Source of the DNA: Bacillus massiliglaciei
GTDB taxonomy: Bacteria; Bacillota; Bacilli; Bacillales; DSM-1321
Direction: 5' to 3'
DNA: 64,000 nt
NCBI RefSeq assembly: GCF_900098925.1
Contig: NZ_LT622352.1
Span: 223,762-287,761 of the forward strand
Part shown: piece by piece, positions 28,420 through 39,989 of the stretch
Layout: every line of letters begins with the position of its first letter
Position numbering within the stretch: position 1 is the stretch's first letter
The notes under the pieces: generated by a model
What the model was told of the DNA's origin: nothing
The model's input: only the letters and a program-made list of their open reading frames with translations
Databases searched by the model: none
Program-made: the position numbers and the translations under genes

Positions 28420-30844
28420 AAAATAGGTTGAATCCCAGGTTGCTTTCTCTCTGAATATCCACTCCATATTCCTTGTTATAAGCGCCCTCTTTCAAGACTA
28501 AAATCTTTCCGTCCCATAAGGAAGCCAGTCCGTCATTTTTTATTAATTGATCCCTTTCATAGCTGTATAAATTCACGGTATATTTCTGTGCTTTTTTTAA
28601 CAGGTTTCCTAAATTTTCTATCGATCCAAAACTGTTTAATTCAGCAATAATATCTTCACCTTCTCCAAATGGAACAATGACCGATGTCGTTAAATGATCG
28701 ATCACTTGAAACTGTTCTGCTGCTGTCTTGTAACTGTTTACTAGAAATAAAGGAATCTCCCTCTCATGCTTAAACTTATATGCGTTTCGATATTCATTTT
28801 GCCCTCTAGATACAGTTAATAACTCTGTCATGTTCTTTCTCAACTTCGGTATATAATAATGTAAATCCGATTCTAATTGTTGATAATACTCTTGAAAATA
28901 ACGATTCATTGCTTTTTTTGATAGAACGGATCCTCCCCATTTTTCAGGATTATGTTTTAAATCTATTAAAATCCCTTTTGCTACATGCTTACCATCTCTG
29001 ATCTCCTTTAAATGACTTAAATTTTCTTCTTCGTGATCAATGACGTAAACACTTTGCATAGGTTTCTCTCCATGACGATTGCAGCGGCCGGCTGCCTGGG
29101 CAATGGAATCTAAACCAGCGAGGGAACGGATTACACATTCAAAACTGACATCTACCCCCGCCTCAATCAATTGGGTACTGACACAAATGCATTTATTTCC
29201 GTTTTTAAGTTCATGCCTAACCTTATCCAAAATTTCATTTCTATGAGCAGCACACATAGAAGTGCTTAAGTGATATACTGGAACATCCATCTCTTCATCA
29301 AGCAGTCTTGTATATAACTCTTTTACAACAGATTTTGTATTTAAAATCACTAAGACACTTTGAACTTTCTCTGTCCTTTGCTTAATAAAGGCGGTCAATT
29401 TCTCATTATCAAAGGTTTCACCCGTTGCTTTATCAATCAATTCAACCCTCTTGAAGGCTTGAATTACTTCATCCAAATTTTCAATCATTTCACCGTCAGG
29501 ATCCATTAAAAGTTTTTGTTCAACAAAATCCAAAGCTGGCTGAGTAGCCGTACAAAGAACTGCACTGACTTTGCCATAATTTTTTAAAAAATTCAATGCA
29601 AGATTAAATAAGGACACACATTTAATAGGAACCTTTTGAACCTCATCAAAAACGATAACAGCTTCGCTAAGATTATGCAGCCGCCTTGCATTCCTGCTGC
29701 CTTTTGCATAAAAAGCGTTCAAAAACTGAACCATCGTAGTGAAAATAATGGGAGAATCCCAATTGTCTTTTGCTAATTTTAGTTTCTGCTGTATATCTGT
29801 ATAGCCGTCTTGATTTTCATCATTATCATCCGAATCATCAATGACATTTGAATGATGTTCTAAAATATTTGCATCATCTGCTAGAATCTTGCGAATTTCT
29901 TCTGCATTTTGCTCAATAATGGTGGTAAAAGGAACTACGTAAATAATTCGCTTTTTATGATGGAGAATGGCATGCTTAAGAGCATATCGGAGGCTTGCCA
30001 GCGTTTTACCTCCACCTGTCGGAATCGATAAGGTATAAATACCAGAGGGCTCATCCGCAAACCGTTCACACTGTTCAGACATTTGTCTTCTAAGGAGATT
30101 TATAGGAGTCGCATTATCATTAGAAAAGGAATTAATCTTCTCCATCAGTTTCTCATAATACCTATTAAATAATTGGGGATACGGAGTATTTGGATCTTCA
30201 TACTTATTTTCTTCAAATTGCCTAGTATTGGTACGATCTCCGTCAATCAAAGTGCTAAAAATAAATTTAGTTAAAAACATCAAATTATTTTCAAGCTGAG
30301 GAAGGGGGGCTTTTTTTATAAAAGTTTCGAGTTCTGTAGCTGCCAGATCAACATATTCATAAAAATTCCGTTCACTAATTACTTCATTAAAAAAGTACTG
30401 TTTCGTTTGTTCATACTCCTTAAGTTCTTTATTCTCTACTCTTCTTAAATAATTGGATTCTAAGTTAGGTCCCAAAAAATCCTGCAGGTAGGAATGGTGT
30501 GATATGATCGCATTTCCTACAATTTCAGATAATATGATATGATAACGGCTATTCTTTTTAGGTGAATGAAAAAATTCATATAACAATTTCCCTCCAGCAG
30601 TCGAGTGATCAACACTTCCCCGCTTTGGTGATGATGGAGATGGATTATTCACAGCCTCTAATATGTATTCCTTAAACTCATTTGTATATTTCCCCATATC
30701 ATGAAGCAGTCCGGCTAATCCTGTTATATGCGGGATACCAATCTTTTCTCCAAATGACTCTGCTAACTCTTTAACTTCCAATAAATGCTCCCGAACAGTT
30801 TGAATTTGTTGATCACTTTCACGGATATGTGCAATATACTCCAA
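28418..30844 (-). CDS. cas3: CRISPR-associated helicase/nuclease Cas3 (type I-C, HD fused)
   Basis: An 808-residue Cas3 that unwinds and degrades target DNA after Cascade binding. The N-terminal HD nuclease shows GLAGLLHDMGKY and later AIISHHSYLQDF; the SF2 helicase has IPTGGGKTLASLRYAL (Walker A), IVFDEVQKVP (DExx box as DEVQ), TATQPALDF and QAAGRCNRHGE. I chose the TTG at 30844 (MEYIAHIRESD) since AAAGGATGGG precedes it and the product matches the family start; an upstream TTG at 30877 would add 11 residues. The protein ends NLGFNLF with a TAA partly formed by the IS1182 end; without the IS the stop would be TAG at the same codon, so the protein is unchanged. Confidence 0.95.
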   Translation of the reverse strand: MEYIAHIRESDQQIQTVREHLLEVKELAESFGEKIGIPHITGLAGLLHDMGKYTNEFKEYILEAVNNPSPSSPKRGSVDHSTAGGKLLYEFFHSPKKNSRYHIILSEIVGNAIISHHSYLQDFLGPNLESNYLRRVENKELKEYEQTKQYFFNEVISERNFYEYVDLAATELETFIKKAPLPQLENNLMFLTKFIFSTLIDGDRTNTRQFEENKYEDPNTPYPQLFNRYYEKLMEKINSFSNDNATPINLLRRQMSEQCERFADEPSGIYTLSIPTGGGKTLASLRYALKHAILHHKKRIIYVVPFTTIIEQNAEEIRKILADDANILEHHSNVIDDSDDNDENQDGYTDIQQKLKLAKDNWDSPIIFTTMVQFLNAFYAKGSRNARRLHNLSEAVIVFDEVQKVPIKCVSLFNLALNFLKNYGKVSAVLCTATQPALDFVEQKLLMDPDGEMIENLDEVIQAFKRVELIDKATGETFDNEKLTAFIKQRTEKVQSVLVILNTKSVVKELYTRLLDEEMDVPVYHLSTSMCAAHRNEILDKVRHELKNGNKCICVSTQLIEAGVDVSFECVIRSLAGLDSIAQAAGRCNRHGEKPMQSVYVIDHEEENLSHLKEIRDGKHVAKGILIDLKHNPEKWGGSVLSKKAMNRYFQEYYQQLESDLHYYIPKLRKNMTELLTVSRGQNEYRNAYKFKHEREIPLFLVNSYKTAAEQFQVIDHLTTSVIVPFGEGEDIIAELNSFGSIENLGNLLKKAQKYTVNLYSYERDQLIKNDGLASLWDGKILVLKEGAYNKEYGVDIQRESNLGFNLF

Positions 30845-30888
30845 TTCTCTATCCCATCCTTTCTTATAAATGAACAATGGATCTCAAA

Positions 30889-30916
30889 ATTATTAAACTA
30901 TCATTCTAAACTTCAA
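30889..30916 (-). promoter_or_regulatory. Candidate cas3 promoter
   Basis: On the minus strand TTGAAG (30916-30911) and AATAAT (30894-30889) are 16 bp apart, about 45 bp before the chosen start codon. It lies between the trailing end of array 2 and cas3. The match is moderate. Confidence 0.35.
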
Positions 30917-30939
30917 AGCCTAGCATTTGAATCCAACAG

Positions 30940-32694
30940 ACAGCGTTCCACATATCCATATAGGAGGTGACGAGCAAAAGGGCATGTTTTTGAGGAGCGA
31001 TTCATATTTCAACCCACACATCCATATAGGATGTAACAAGGATTGATCAGATAAAGATCCAGGCGTGGTTGATTTCAACCCACACATCCATATAGGATGT
31101 GACCCGAAACCTCCCATATCTCCAAGTCGGTCTTTCATATTTCAACCCACACATCCATATAGGATGTGACTGTATCCTGTTTAGCAGCTTCCACCTGGCC
31201 AGCAATTATTTCAACCCACACATCCATATAGGATGTGACGAACAAGGTGATTGTCATAACGATGCTGGGGACCGATTTCAACCCACACATCCATATAGGA
31301 TGTGACTCAGCGAATTAGATTAATAGTTTAGGGGGAAACTATTTCAACCCACACATCCATATAGGATGTGACTTTTATGCTGCCCAACTACCGCCAGTAT
31401 GGCGATATTTCAACCCACACATCCATATAGGATGTGACGCGTTGCAACCGCTTCGACTTCCAGCATGATTTTAATTTCAACCCACACATCCATATAGGAT
31501 GTGACACTGACGCGCGACGCGTCGACAAACCAACGGAGATTTCAACCCACACATCCATATAGGATGTGACAAGAATAGACGAAGGAGTGGATTTTATTGA
31601 GTAGCATTTCAACCCACACATCCATATAGGATGTGACTATTGTAAATTCCGGAGCACGCCGTTCTTTATTATTTCAACCCACACATCCATATAGGATGTG
31701 ACTGTATTCCGCCATTCGTATTCACCACCCGAAAAAATTTCAACCCACACATCCATATAGGATGTGACGCGTGCTCGACTTTAAAGACAGAAATTTGAGT
31801 AATTTCAACCCACACATCCATATAGGATGTGACCTGTTGATCACGCCAGCCTGAATATAGAACTGGAAATTTCAACCCACACATCCATATAGGATGTGAC
31901 ATAATTCAACATTAAAGAAGTCAGCGATTTTTTATTTCAACCCACACATCCATATAGGATGTGACGGCTCCCAAAACGTCATTAGAGCAACAATTCAAGA
32001 TTTCAACCCACACATCCATATAGGATGTGACGTTTGTCCAATTCATTTGCGACCATTTGACGGCCTATTTCAACCCACACATCCATATAGGATGTGACGT
32101 TGTTTCTGCTGCTAATTCAGTGATTTCAAGAGATTTCAACCCACACATCCATATAGGATGTGACTCCTGCCAGGGGATGTTATCCTTCATTCCTTCATTA
32201 TTTCAACCCACACATCCATATAGGATGTGACCTTTGCCGTCCCTGACTACGCCCTTATTCGGTGGATTTCAACCCACACATCCATATAGGATGTGACAAC
32301 AGCCCAAAAATGCATAAAATAATGCATAAATATTTCAACCCACACATCCATATAGGATGTGACAGCTGCAGATCTGGCAGATGATAAAAAGGCAGTAATT
32401 TCAACCCACACATCCATATAGGATGTGACAAAGCATCATCGATTGTTTTTCTTACTTCTTTGAAATTTCAACCCACACATCCATATAGGATGTGACATTG
32501 TCTGCATCCGTTGCTTTTCCCCAGCCTTTATTTCAACCCACACATCCATATAGGATGTGACTCAAGCGATGATGGCAGTGTATTGATGGGCCACGTATTT
32601 CAACCCACACATCCATATAGGATGTGACCAGTGTTCCTTTTTGTAGGTATTCCGCTAATTTAATTTCAACCCACACATCCATATAGGATGTGAC
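30940..32694 (-). CRISPR. Type I-C CRISPR array 2: 27 repeats (one degenerate), 26 spacers
   Basis: The 32-bp repeat in transcription direction starts GTCACATCC and ends TGGGTTGAAAT. It differs from array 1 at positions 4 (G to A), 20 (C to T) and 25 (A to G); 4 and 20 face each other in the stem, so pairing is kept. The leader is at the high-coordinate end, so the newest spacer is 32629-32662. At the old end one repeat has a changed base (31006-31037, GTTAC start) and the last (30940-30971) is badly decayed in the tag half. Three spacers are shared with array 1 (31439, 32298, 32629). Confidence 0.97.
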
Positions 32695-32865
32695 AGCGAT
32701 ATTTGGTTATATCTATAGAGAAATATATAGTATTTTGACAAATATCAGATGTTCTTGTCAGAAAAAATATGTAATTATTCAACATGTAGAATTACTTATA
32801 TAGAATTCCCCTAAAAAAATGGTGCGAATGAGTCAGTGAATCTATGTATACTTCACGTTCGCACT
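32695..32865 (-). promoter_or_regulatory. Leader of CRISPR array 2
   Basis: The layout is the same as in leader 1. On the minus strand, a promoter TTGTCA (32741-32736) and TATAGA (32717-32712) with 18-bp spacing points into the array, and the inverted-repeat element lies 126 bp from the first repeat. The first 30 bp next to the repeat are also similar to leader 1 (CGATnTTnGGTT on the plus strand). No cas gene lies next to this leader. Confidence 0.78.
32821..32865 (-). repeat. Leader inverted-repeat element, copy 2
   Basis: The arms GTGCGAAT and GTTCGCAC have the same 45-bp outer length as copy 1 at 20717-20761, with the same internal TG-AGT---CATA-A pattern on the minus strand but otherwise diverged filler. 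Conservation of arms and spacing between diverged leaders suggests a binding site. Confidence 0.7.
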
Positions 32866-32965
32866 CGAAATAAAAGCTCTTACTACCAAATCATTTTATA
32901 AAATAACTGTACCATAAAGTAAGAAGAAACAATCAAATTTGTTAAAAAAAGTAATTATCTCTAAA

Positions 32966-33017
32966 TAAAAAAAGCGTGACTCTCTGTACCGGGAAATCCA
33001 GCTGAGAGTCACGCTTT
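32966..33017 (-). terminator. Terminator of the gatCAB operon
   Basis: A 14-bp perfect stem, AAAGCGTGACTCTC / GAGAGTCACGCTTT, is followed on the minus strand by a run of seven T. It separates gatB from the CRISPR leader. Confidence 0.9.
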
Positions 33018-33027
33018 ACTTATAGAT

Positions 33028-34458
33028 TTATCGCTTCACAATCTCTTCCATCAGGATTTTGTTGACCAGCTGCGGGTTGGCCTGTCCTTTGGTTGCCTTC
33101 ATGATTTGTCCGACAAGGAAGCCAGTGGCTTTCTTTTTGCCGGCCTTGAAGTCTTCAATTGATTGCGGGTTGTTGTTCAATGCTTCTTCGACAGCCGCAC
33201 GCAGGGCGCCTTCGTCAGAAATTTGGACGAGTCCTTTTTCTTTGACGATGATTTCGGCATCGCCGCCTTTTTCGATCAGTTCCTTGAATACCTTTTTGGC
33301 GATTTTTGAAGAAATCGTGCCATCGACGATCAGCTTGATCATGCCGGCCAAGGATTCAGGAGTAAGTGCCACTTCATGCAGTTCCTTGCCTTCTGCATTC
33401 AGGTAAGCGGAAAGCTCTCCCATGATCCAGTTGGACGCCTGCTTGGCATCCGCCCCTTTGGCAACGGCTTCTTCAAAGAAATCTGCCGTTTCCTTCGTAA
33501 CAGTCAGAACGGCTGCATCATAGTCGGAAAGACCAAGTTCTTCTGTGTAGCGCTTCTTGCGGGCATCCGGAAGCTCAGGGATTTCGGATGCAATTCTTGC
33601 TTTCCACTCTTCATCAATATGGATGGTAAGCAGATCCGGTTCAGGGAAGTACCGGTAATCATCGGATCCTTCTTTGACACGCATCAGGATCGTTTTGCCT
33701 GTCGCTTCATCAAAGCGGCGGGTTTCCTGCTCGATGATTCCGCCTGCATTCAATACTTCAGCCTGGCGGATTTCTTCGTGCTCAAGGCCTTTGCGGACAA
33801 AGTTGAAGGAGTTCAGGTTTTTCAGTTCGGTCTTTGTGCCGAATTCCTTCTGGCCGACAGGGCGAAGCGAGATGTTCGCATCACAGCGAAGGGATCCTTC
33901 CTCCATCTTGCAGTCGGATACGCCTGTGTATTGGATGATCGATTTCAATTTTTCCAGGTACGCATACGCTTCTTCAGGAGACGTAATGTCCGGCTCGGAA
34001 ACAATCTCCACAAGCGGCGTTCCCTGACGGTTGTAATCACAGAGGGAATAACCATCGCCCGTATGTGTCAGCTTACCGGCATCCTCTTCCATATGGATGC
34101 GGGTAATGCCGATTTTCTTTTTCTTGCCGCCGACCTCGATTTCGATCCAGCCATGTTCGCCGATTGGCTGGTCAAATTGTGAAATCTGGTAAGCTTTCGG
34201 ATTATCCGGGTAAAAATAGTTTTTCCTGTCAAACTTCGTGATCGGAGCGATTTCACAATTCAACGCCATTGCGGCCTTCATCGCATAATCGACCGCCTTT
34301 TTGTTCACGACAGGCAGCACGCCCGGGTATCCAAGGTCAATGACCGTTGTATTCGTATTCGGCGCCGCCCCGAAATGGTTGGGGCTTTCAGAAAAAATCT
34401 TTGATTCTGTTTTTAATTCTACGTGCACTTCGAGTCCAATTACCGTTTCAAATTCCAT
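33028..34458 (-). CDS. gatB: Asp-tRNA(Asn)/Glu-tRNA(Gln) amidotransferase subunit B
   Basis: A 476-residue GatB. It binds the misacylated Glu-tRNA(Gln) or Asp-tRNA(Asn), phosphorylates the side chain with ATP, and receives ammonia from GatA. The N-terminal cradle domain starts [21 protein letters not shown], with [21 protein letters not shown] and [16 protein letters not shown]. The C-terminal YqeY-like tail binds tRNA and ends [10 protein letters not shown]. It is the last gene of gatCAB, 15 bp after gatA, and is followed by a strong terminator. The length is as expected. Confidence 0.97.
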   Translation of the reverse strand: MEFETVIGLEVHVELKTESKIFSESPNHFGAAPNTNTTVIDLGYPGVLPVVNKKAVDYAMKAAMALNCEIAPITKFDRKNYFYPDNPKAYQISQFDQPIGEHGWIEIEVGGKKKKIGITRIHMEEDAGKLTHTGDGYSLCDYNRQGTPLVEIVSEPDITSPEEAYAYLEKLKSIIQYTGVSDCKMEEGSLRCDANISLRPVGQKEFGTKTELKNLNSFNFVRKGLEHEEIRQAEVLNAGGIIEQETRRFDEATGKTILMRVKEGSDDYRYFPEPDLLTIHIDEEWKARIASEIPELPDARKKRYTEELGLSDYDAAVLTVTKETADFFEEAVAKGADAKQASNWIMGELSAYLNAEGKELHEVALTPESLAGMIKLIVDGTISSKIAKKVFKELIEKGGDAEIIVKEKGLVQISDEGALRAAVEEALNNNPQSIEDFKAGKKKATGFLVGQIMKATKGQANPQLVNKILMEEIVKR

Positions 34459-34473
34459 CTATTTTTTCACCCC

Positions 34474-35922
34474 TTACAGCTTCGGAAATTGTTTGTGATA
34501 GTTTGTTGCCTGCTCAAATGCATGGGCAGTGCGGTACACCGTGCTTTCGTCAAAATGCTTACCGATGATCTGCAGGCCAAGCGGCAGTCCGTCTTTGGAG
34601 AATCCGCATGGAATGGAAATTGCCGGAACGCCGGCCAGGTTCATCGGGATCGTCAGAATATCGTTGGCATACATCGTCAATGGATCGTCCACTTTTTCAC
34701 CGATTTTGAACGCAGGTGTCGGAGTTGTCGGTCCGATAATGACATCGTATTTTTGGAAGACATCTTCAAAATCCTTCTTGATCAGGGTCCGTACCTTTTG
34801 TGCTTTTTTATAATACGCATCATAGTAACCGGAGCTTAAAGAGAATGTTCCAAGCATGATCCGGCGCTTTACTTCTGCGCCAAATCCTTCGGCACGTGTC
34901 TGCTTGTACATGTCAATTAAATTCTCGGCATTATCCGTACGGTAGCCATAACGGACTCCGTCGAAGCGGGCCAGGTTGGCGGATGCTTCTGATGAAGAAA
35001 GCAGGTAATACGCGGCAAGCGCATATTTAGAGTACGGCAGGGAAACCTCTTCCCATTCAGCACCAAGTCCTTCTAATACCTTAAGGGCTGCAAGCACAGA
35101 ATTCTTCGCTTCTTCGCCGACACCTTCCCCTAAATACTCCTTCGGTACAGCAATTTTCAAGCCGCGCACATCTCCGCTCAGTGACTGAACAAAGCTTGGC
35201 ACATCCAGATTGGCGGATGTGGAATCCATTTGGTCTGCACCGGAGATGGCTTCGAGCAAGTAAGCATTATCTTCGACAGTTCTCGTTACAGGGCCAATCT
35301 GATCCAGTGAGGACGCAAAAGCCACTAAGCCGAAGCGGGACACCCGTCCATACGTGGGCTTCAGTCCGACAACGCCGCAGTAGGCAGCCGGCTGACGGAT
35401 CGAACCGCCTGTATCGGATCCAAGGGAGAATAATACTTCACCGGCAGCAACAGAAGCGGCCGATCCGCCTGATGATCCGCCCGGAACATAGTCCGTATTC
35501 CAAGGGTTGCGTGTCGCCTGGAAAGCAGAATTTTCATTGGATGAACCCATCGCAAATTCATCCATGTTCAGTTTTCCGATGGTAACCGTTTCTTTCTCTT
35601 TCAGCTTTTGAACGACCGTCGCATCATAGATCGGGTCAAAGTTTTCTAAAATTTTGCTGGCACAGGTCGTGCGCAGGTTTTGGGTGACGATATTGTCTTT
35701 AATCCCGATTGGAAGACCGAACAGCGGATTGCCTGCCTGCTTGTCATCCAGCTGTTTCGCCTGCTCCCGTGCTTTTTCTTCATCCAACGTCAAAAACGCC
35801 TTCACTTGGTCTTCCACCTGTCCGATTCGCTGATACGATTCTTCTACCAGGTCGGAAACGGCAAGATCTTTCTTATGTAAACGTTCATGCAATTCAGATA
35901 CCTTTTGCTCGAACAACGACAT
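34474..35922 (-). CDS. gatA: Asp-tRNA(Asn)/Glu-tRNA(Gln) amidotransferase subunit A
   Basis: A 482-residue amidase-signature enzyme that frees ammonia from glutamine for GatB. The Ser-cisSer-Lys triad is visible: Lys75 in PIGIKDNI, Ser150 in [10 protein letters not shown] and Ser174 in [12 protein letters not shown], each four residues before its S. aureus counterpart. The start has the upstream site AGGAGG. It is the middle gene of gatCAB. Like most Firmicutes, this organism probably makes Gln-tRNA(Gln) only through this route. Confidence 0.97.
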   Translation of the reverse strand: MSLFEQKVSELHERLHKKDLAVSDLVEESYQRIGQVEDQVKAFLTLDEEKAREQAKQLDDKQAGNPLFGLPIGIKDNIVTQNLRTTCASKILENFDPIYDATVVQKLKEKETVTIGKLNMDEFAMGSSNENSAFQATRNPWNTDYVPGGSSGGSAASVAAGEVLFSLGSDTGGSIRQPAAYCGVVGLKPTYGRVSRFGLVAFASSLDQIGPVTRTVEDNAYLLEAISGADQMDSTSANLDVPSFVQSLSGDVRGLKIAVPKEYLGEGVGEEAKNSVLAALKVLEGLGAEWEEVSLPYSKYALAAYYLLSSSEASANLARFDGVRYGYRTDNAENLIDMYKQTRAEGFGAEVKRRIMLGTFSLSSGYYDAYYKKAQKVRTLIKKDFEDVFQKYDVIIGPTTPTPAFKIGEKVDDPLTMYANDILTIPMNLAGVPAISIPCGFSKDGLPLGLQIIGKHFDESTVYRTAHAFEQATNYHKQFPKL

Positions 35923-35934
35923 CCTGTTTCCTCC

Positions 35935-36225
35935 TTAATCCATAATCGCCGGAACGCGGATATATCCATCCTTGCTGTCCGGCGCGTTCTTCACCACTTC
36001 TTCTACTGGCAGGCCTTTTCCTGCAGTATCTTCCCGCATCACGTTCTTCATATCGAGCACATGATAAGTCGGCTCCACCTGATCCGTATCCAGTTCATTC
36101 AGCTGTTCAGCAAATGAAATCATTTCATCCAGCTGATGCTGGAACATTTCGGCTTCATCCTCTGTAATCCCTAATCTCGCAAGGTGTGCAACGTGCTTAA
36201 CCTGTTCTTTTGTGATTCGTGACAT
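35935..36225 (-). CDS. gatC: Asp-tRNA(Asn)/Glu-tRNA(Gln) amidotransferase subunit C
   Basis: A 96-residue GatC, the small subunit that wraps around and stabilises GatA. It starts [47 protein letters not shown] and has the [18 protein letters not shown] linker typical of the family. The ribosome binding site is GGAGGTGAAG. It is the first gene of the operon, 12 bp before gatA. Confidence 0.96.
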   Translation of the reverse strand: MSRITKEQVKHVAHLARLGITEDEAEMFQHQLDEMISFAEQLNELDTDQVEPTYHVLDMKNVMREDTAGKGLPVEEVVKNAPDSKDGYIRVPAIMD

Positions 36226-36332
36226 GTCTTCACCTCCATATGATATAAGCCCGGGACCTTTCGGGAAAGATATCCGGATTTATCTTGCAAAACGGCGAAA
36301 AACACCGCTTTCTATCAATAATCATCCTTTAA

Positions 36333-36362
36333 ATCATATCAAACTTTTACGAAGTAAAGCAA
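36333..36362 (-). promoter_or_regulatory. gatCAB promoter
   Basis: On the minus strand TTGCTT (36362-36357) and an extended -10, TGATATGAT (hexamer 36338-36333), are separated by 18 bp. The predicted start is about 100 bp before gatC. Confidence 0.6.
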
Positions 36363-36711
36363 TAAGAGAATCCATACGGTTCCTGTCGAACGCCGACTAT
36401 TTTCCGGGAAATAGAGGTGATGAAACCAGCCATCCCCGAAACGGATCGAATTCTGCAGGAGACATATGTTGGAGAACGGTGCTTTGCGGCTTTATTTTCG
36501 GTATCGTGCATTTTAAGAAAAATAAGAACCTCCCTCTCTTAAGTGTTTTTATCAGTACCACAATGGGCGTTTTTATGCTTTGATGATCGGGATTGCTTCG
36601 ATGTAGCCTAACAGGAAACCGTTCTTACATCATAAAACAAAAGCAGAAAGTTGCTGAATGGGAGTAAGATTGGAGTGGAGGGGCGGCTCCTGACATGCAG
36701 CACAGCAAAAA
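36363..36711. other. Intergenic region between gatCAB and camS
   Basis: About 350 bp between the gatCAB promoter and the camS terminator. I see no conserved gene; the open frame that crosses it has no ribosome binding site and no recognisable motif. Confidence 0.4.
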
Positions 36712-36752
36712 CAAAAAAAAACCAAATTTCTCTGTGAGAAATTTGATTTTTT
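36711..36752. terminator. Terminator after camS
   Basis: The perfect stem CAAATTTCTC / GAGAAATTTG with a 3-nt loop has a run of T on the minus strand (complement of A8 at 36713-36720) and also a shorter T run on the plus strand. It terminates camS and the ligA-pcrA operon. Confidence 0.85.
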
Positions 36753-36777
36753 GCCTCAGCCTCTGCTTCCTGACGGT

Positions 36778-37956
36778 TTATTCATAAATATGGACTTGCG
36801 GTTCTCCGGCATCTGCTTCGCGGACAATCAGGGCTTCCGGTCCGTTTACCGAGGTAATGGACACCTGAAGCGCAATATATTTCGGAAAGCGTTCCATTAC
36901 AAGCCCCGTCACATACTGGGTGAAGGCTACCGCTTCTGAATTTCCGTAGAATTGAATCGGAATGTCGATATTCAGGCTCTGCATTTCGCCATTGGCATAC
37001 AGGGCCCGTCCGATAACGCCGTTAAAGTTCGGGAAAAACTCCTCGACATCTTCCTTGAAGTTCGTAAAAGCTGTTACGTCATCCCGGTACTTTTCCTTCG
37101 CTTCAGAAGAAGTTGGGAAGAGATAGTAATGCTCATCCAGTTCATTCCACTTGCCGATGCTGTTGGCATTTTCCCCTACATTCGTATAGGAGATGAAATT
37201 GCCCGGCACGACAGAGGATTTTTCTTTTTGTTCAAAAAGGGCAATCGTAATAGGCACATTTTTCAGCTGATCCATCTGCCGCAGCCTTTTTAACACTTCA
37301 GCGGCAATCTTCTTGCCCTCTTCTTCCATTTTCTTTTTATCTATTTTCTTTTCATAAGTAGCTCCGTATTGCTCTTTCTGGTAATAGTGAACCGAATTCA
37401 GCGCAAGGCCGATTGTGACACCGGCAAGGCTCACTTTGTCGCCGTCTTTTTTCAAATAGTCATGCTCGAGGATATGTGCCAGGTAAATCGGGTTTTTCTC
37501 ATTACGCTCTTTGATATCCCCTTTTCCCGGATCAACTGGATTCAGTCCGATATTATCCTTGGCCTCTACCTTATTTTCCTTCAGCTGCTCTTTCGTGTAT
37601 TCTCTGCGCAGCCATTTGCTGATGGTGGTTCCGTCCAAAATCTGACCTTCCTGGAATAGATACTCATCAGGGTCGAATTGAGTTTGGGCCATTCTCATCA
37701 GCCCATTCTCAAATTCTTCAATATCATAACGCGTATTCAGATTGGACACGACCAATCCCCGTGCCTTGGAAGGCTCAAATGGCAAAATCGTCTGATAGTA
37801 ATCGTCCGAAATCTTGTACTTTGGAATAATGGCCGTTTCTTCTTTGCTCTCCGATTTTCCATCCTGTTTGATTTCCTGCTCTTTGTTAAAGCTCGGCGCA
37901 CAGCCGGCCAGCAGGAAAATCAGTGAAAGGGCGAGCACCCAACTCTTCCTTATCAT
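36778..37956 (-). CDS. camS: CamS-family sex pheromone lipoprotein (YerH)
   Basis: A 392-residue lipoprotein. The signal peptide ends in the lipobox LLAGC at about residue 19, so it is anchored on the outer face of the membrane. The domain matches CamS/YerH (for example EKNPIYLAHILEHDYLKK, SYTNVGENANSIGKW and the C-terminal PEALIVREADAGEPQVHIYE). In staphylococci and enterococci processed signal peptides of such proteins act as sex pheromones; the mature protein's role is unclear. Position right after ligA is conserved in Bacillus. Confidence 0.92.
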   Translation of the reverse strand: MIRKSWVLALSLIFLLAGCAPSFNKEQEIKQDGKSESKEETAIIPKYKISDDYYQTILPFEPSKARGLVVSNLNTRYDIEEFENGLMRMAQTQFDPDEYLFQEGQILDGTTISKWLRREYTKEQLKENKVEAKDNIGLNPVDPGKGDIKERNEKNPIYLAHILEHDYLKKDGDKVSLAGVTIGLALNSVHYYQKEQYGATYEKKIDKKKMEEEGKKIAAEVLKRLRQMDQLKNVPITIALFEQKEKSSVVPGNFISYTNVGENANSIGKWNELDEHYYLFPTSSEAKEKYRDDVTAFTNFKEDVEEFFPNFNGVIGRALYANGEMQSLNIDIPIQFYGNSEAVAFTQYVTGLVMERFPKYIALQVSITSVNGPEALIVREADAGEPQVHIYE

Positions 37957-37967
37957 GTTTACACCTC

Positions 37968-39983
<2,016 letters not shown>

Positions 39984-39989
39984 CTACCT

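Noticed and set aside
30901..30939. Further repeat-like fragment before the degenerate repeat of array 2
   Set aside because: TTTGAATCCAACAG resembles the repeat start only over about 10 bases with no hairpin; not above chance.
14664..32694. Spacers that target this window (self-targeting)
   Set aside because: Apart from the pseudo-spacer near cas5c I found no spacer matching a gene here by eye; a full search was not possible.
14664..32694. Array 2 as a simple duplicate of array 1
   Set aside because: Only 3 of 26 spacers are shared, neighbours differ, and flanking repeats keep array-specific bases.
33376..34182. 268-codon plus-strand frame opposite gatB
   Set aside because: Long only because of codon use in gatB; no ribosome binding site and no family resemblance.
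36363..36583. Open frame between gatC and camS
   Set aside because: No ribosome binding site or similarity; overlaps the gatCAB promoter region.
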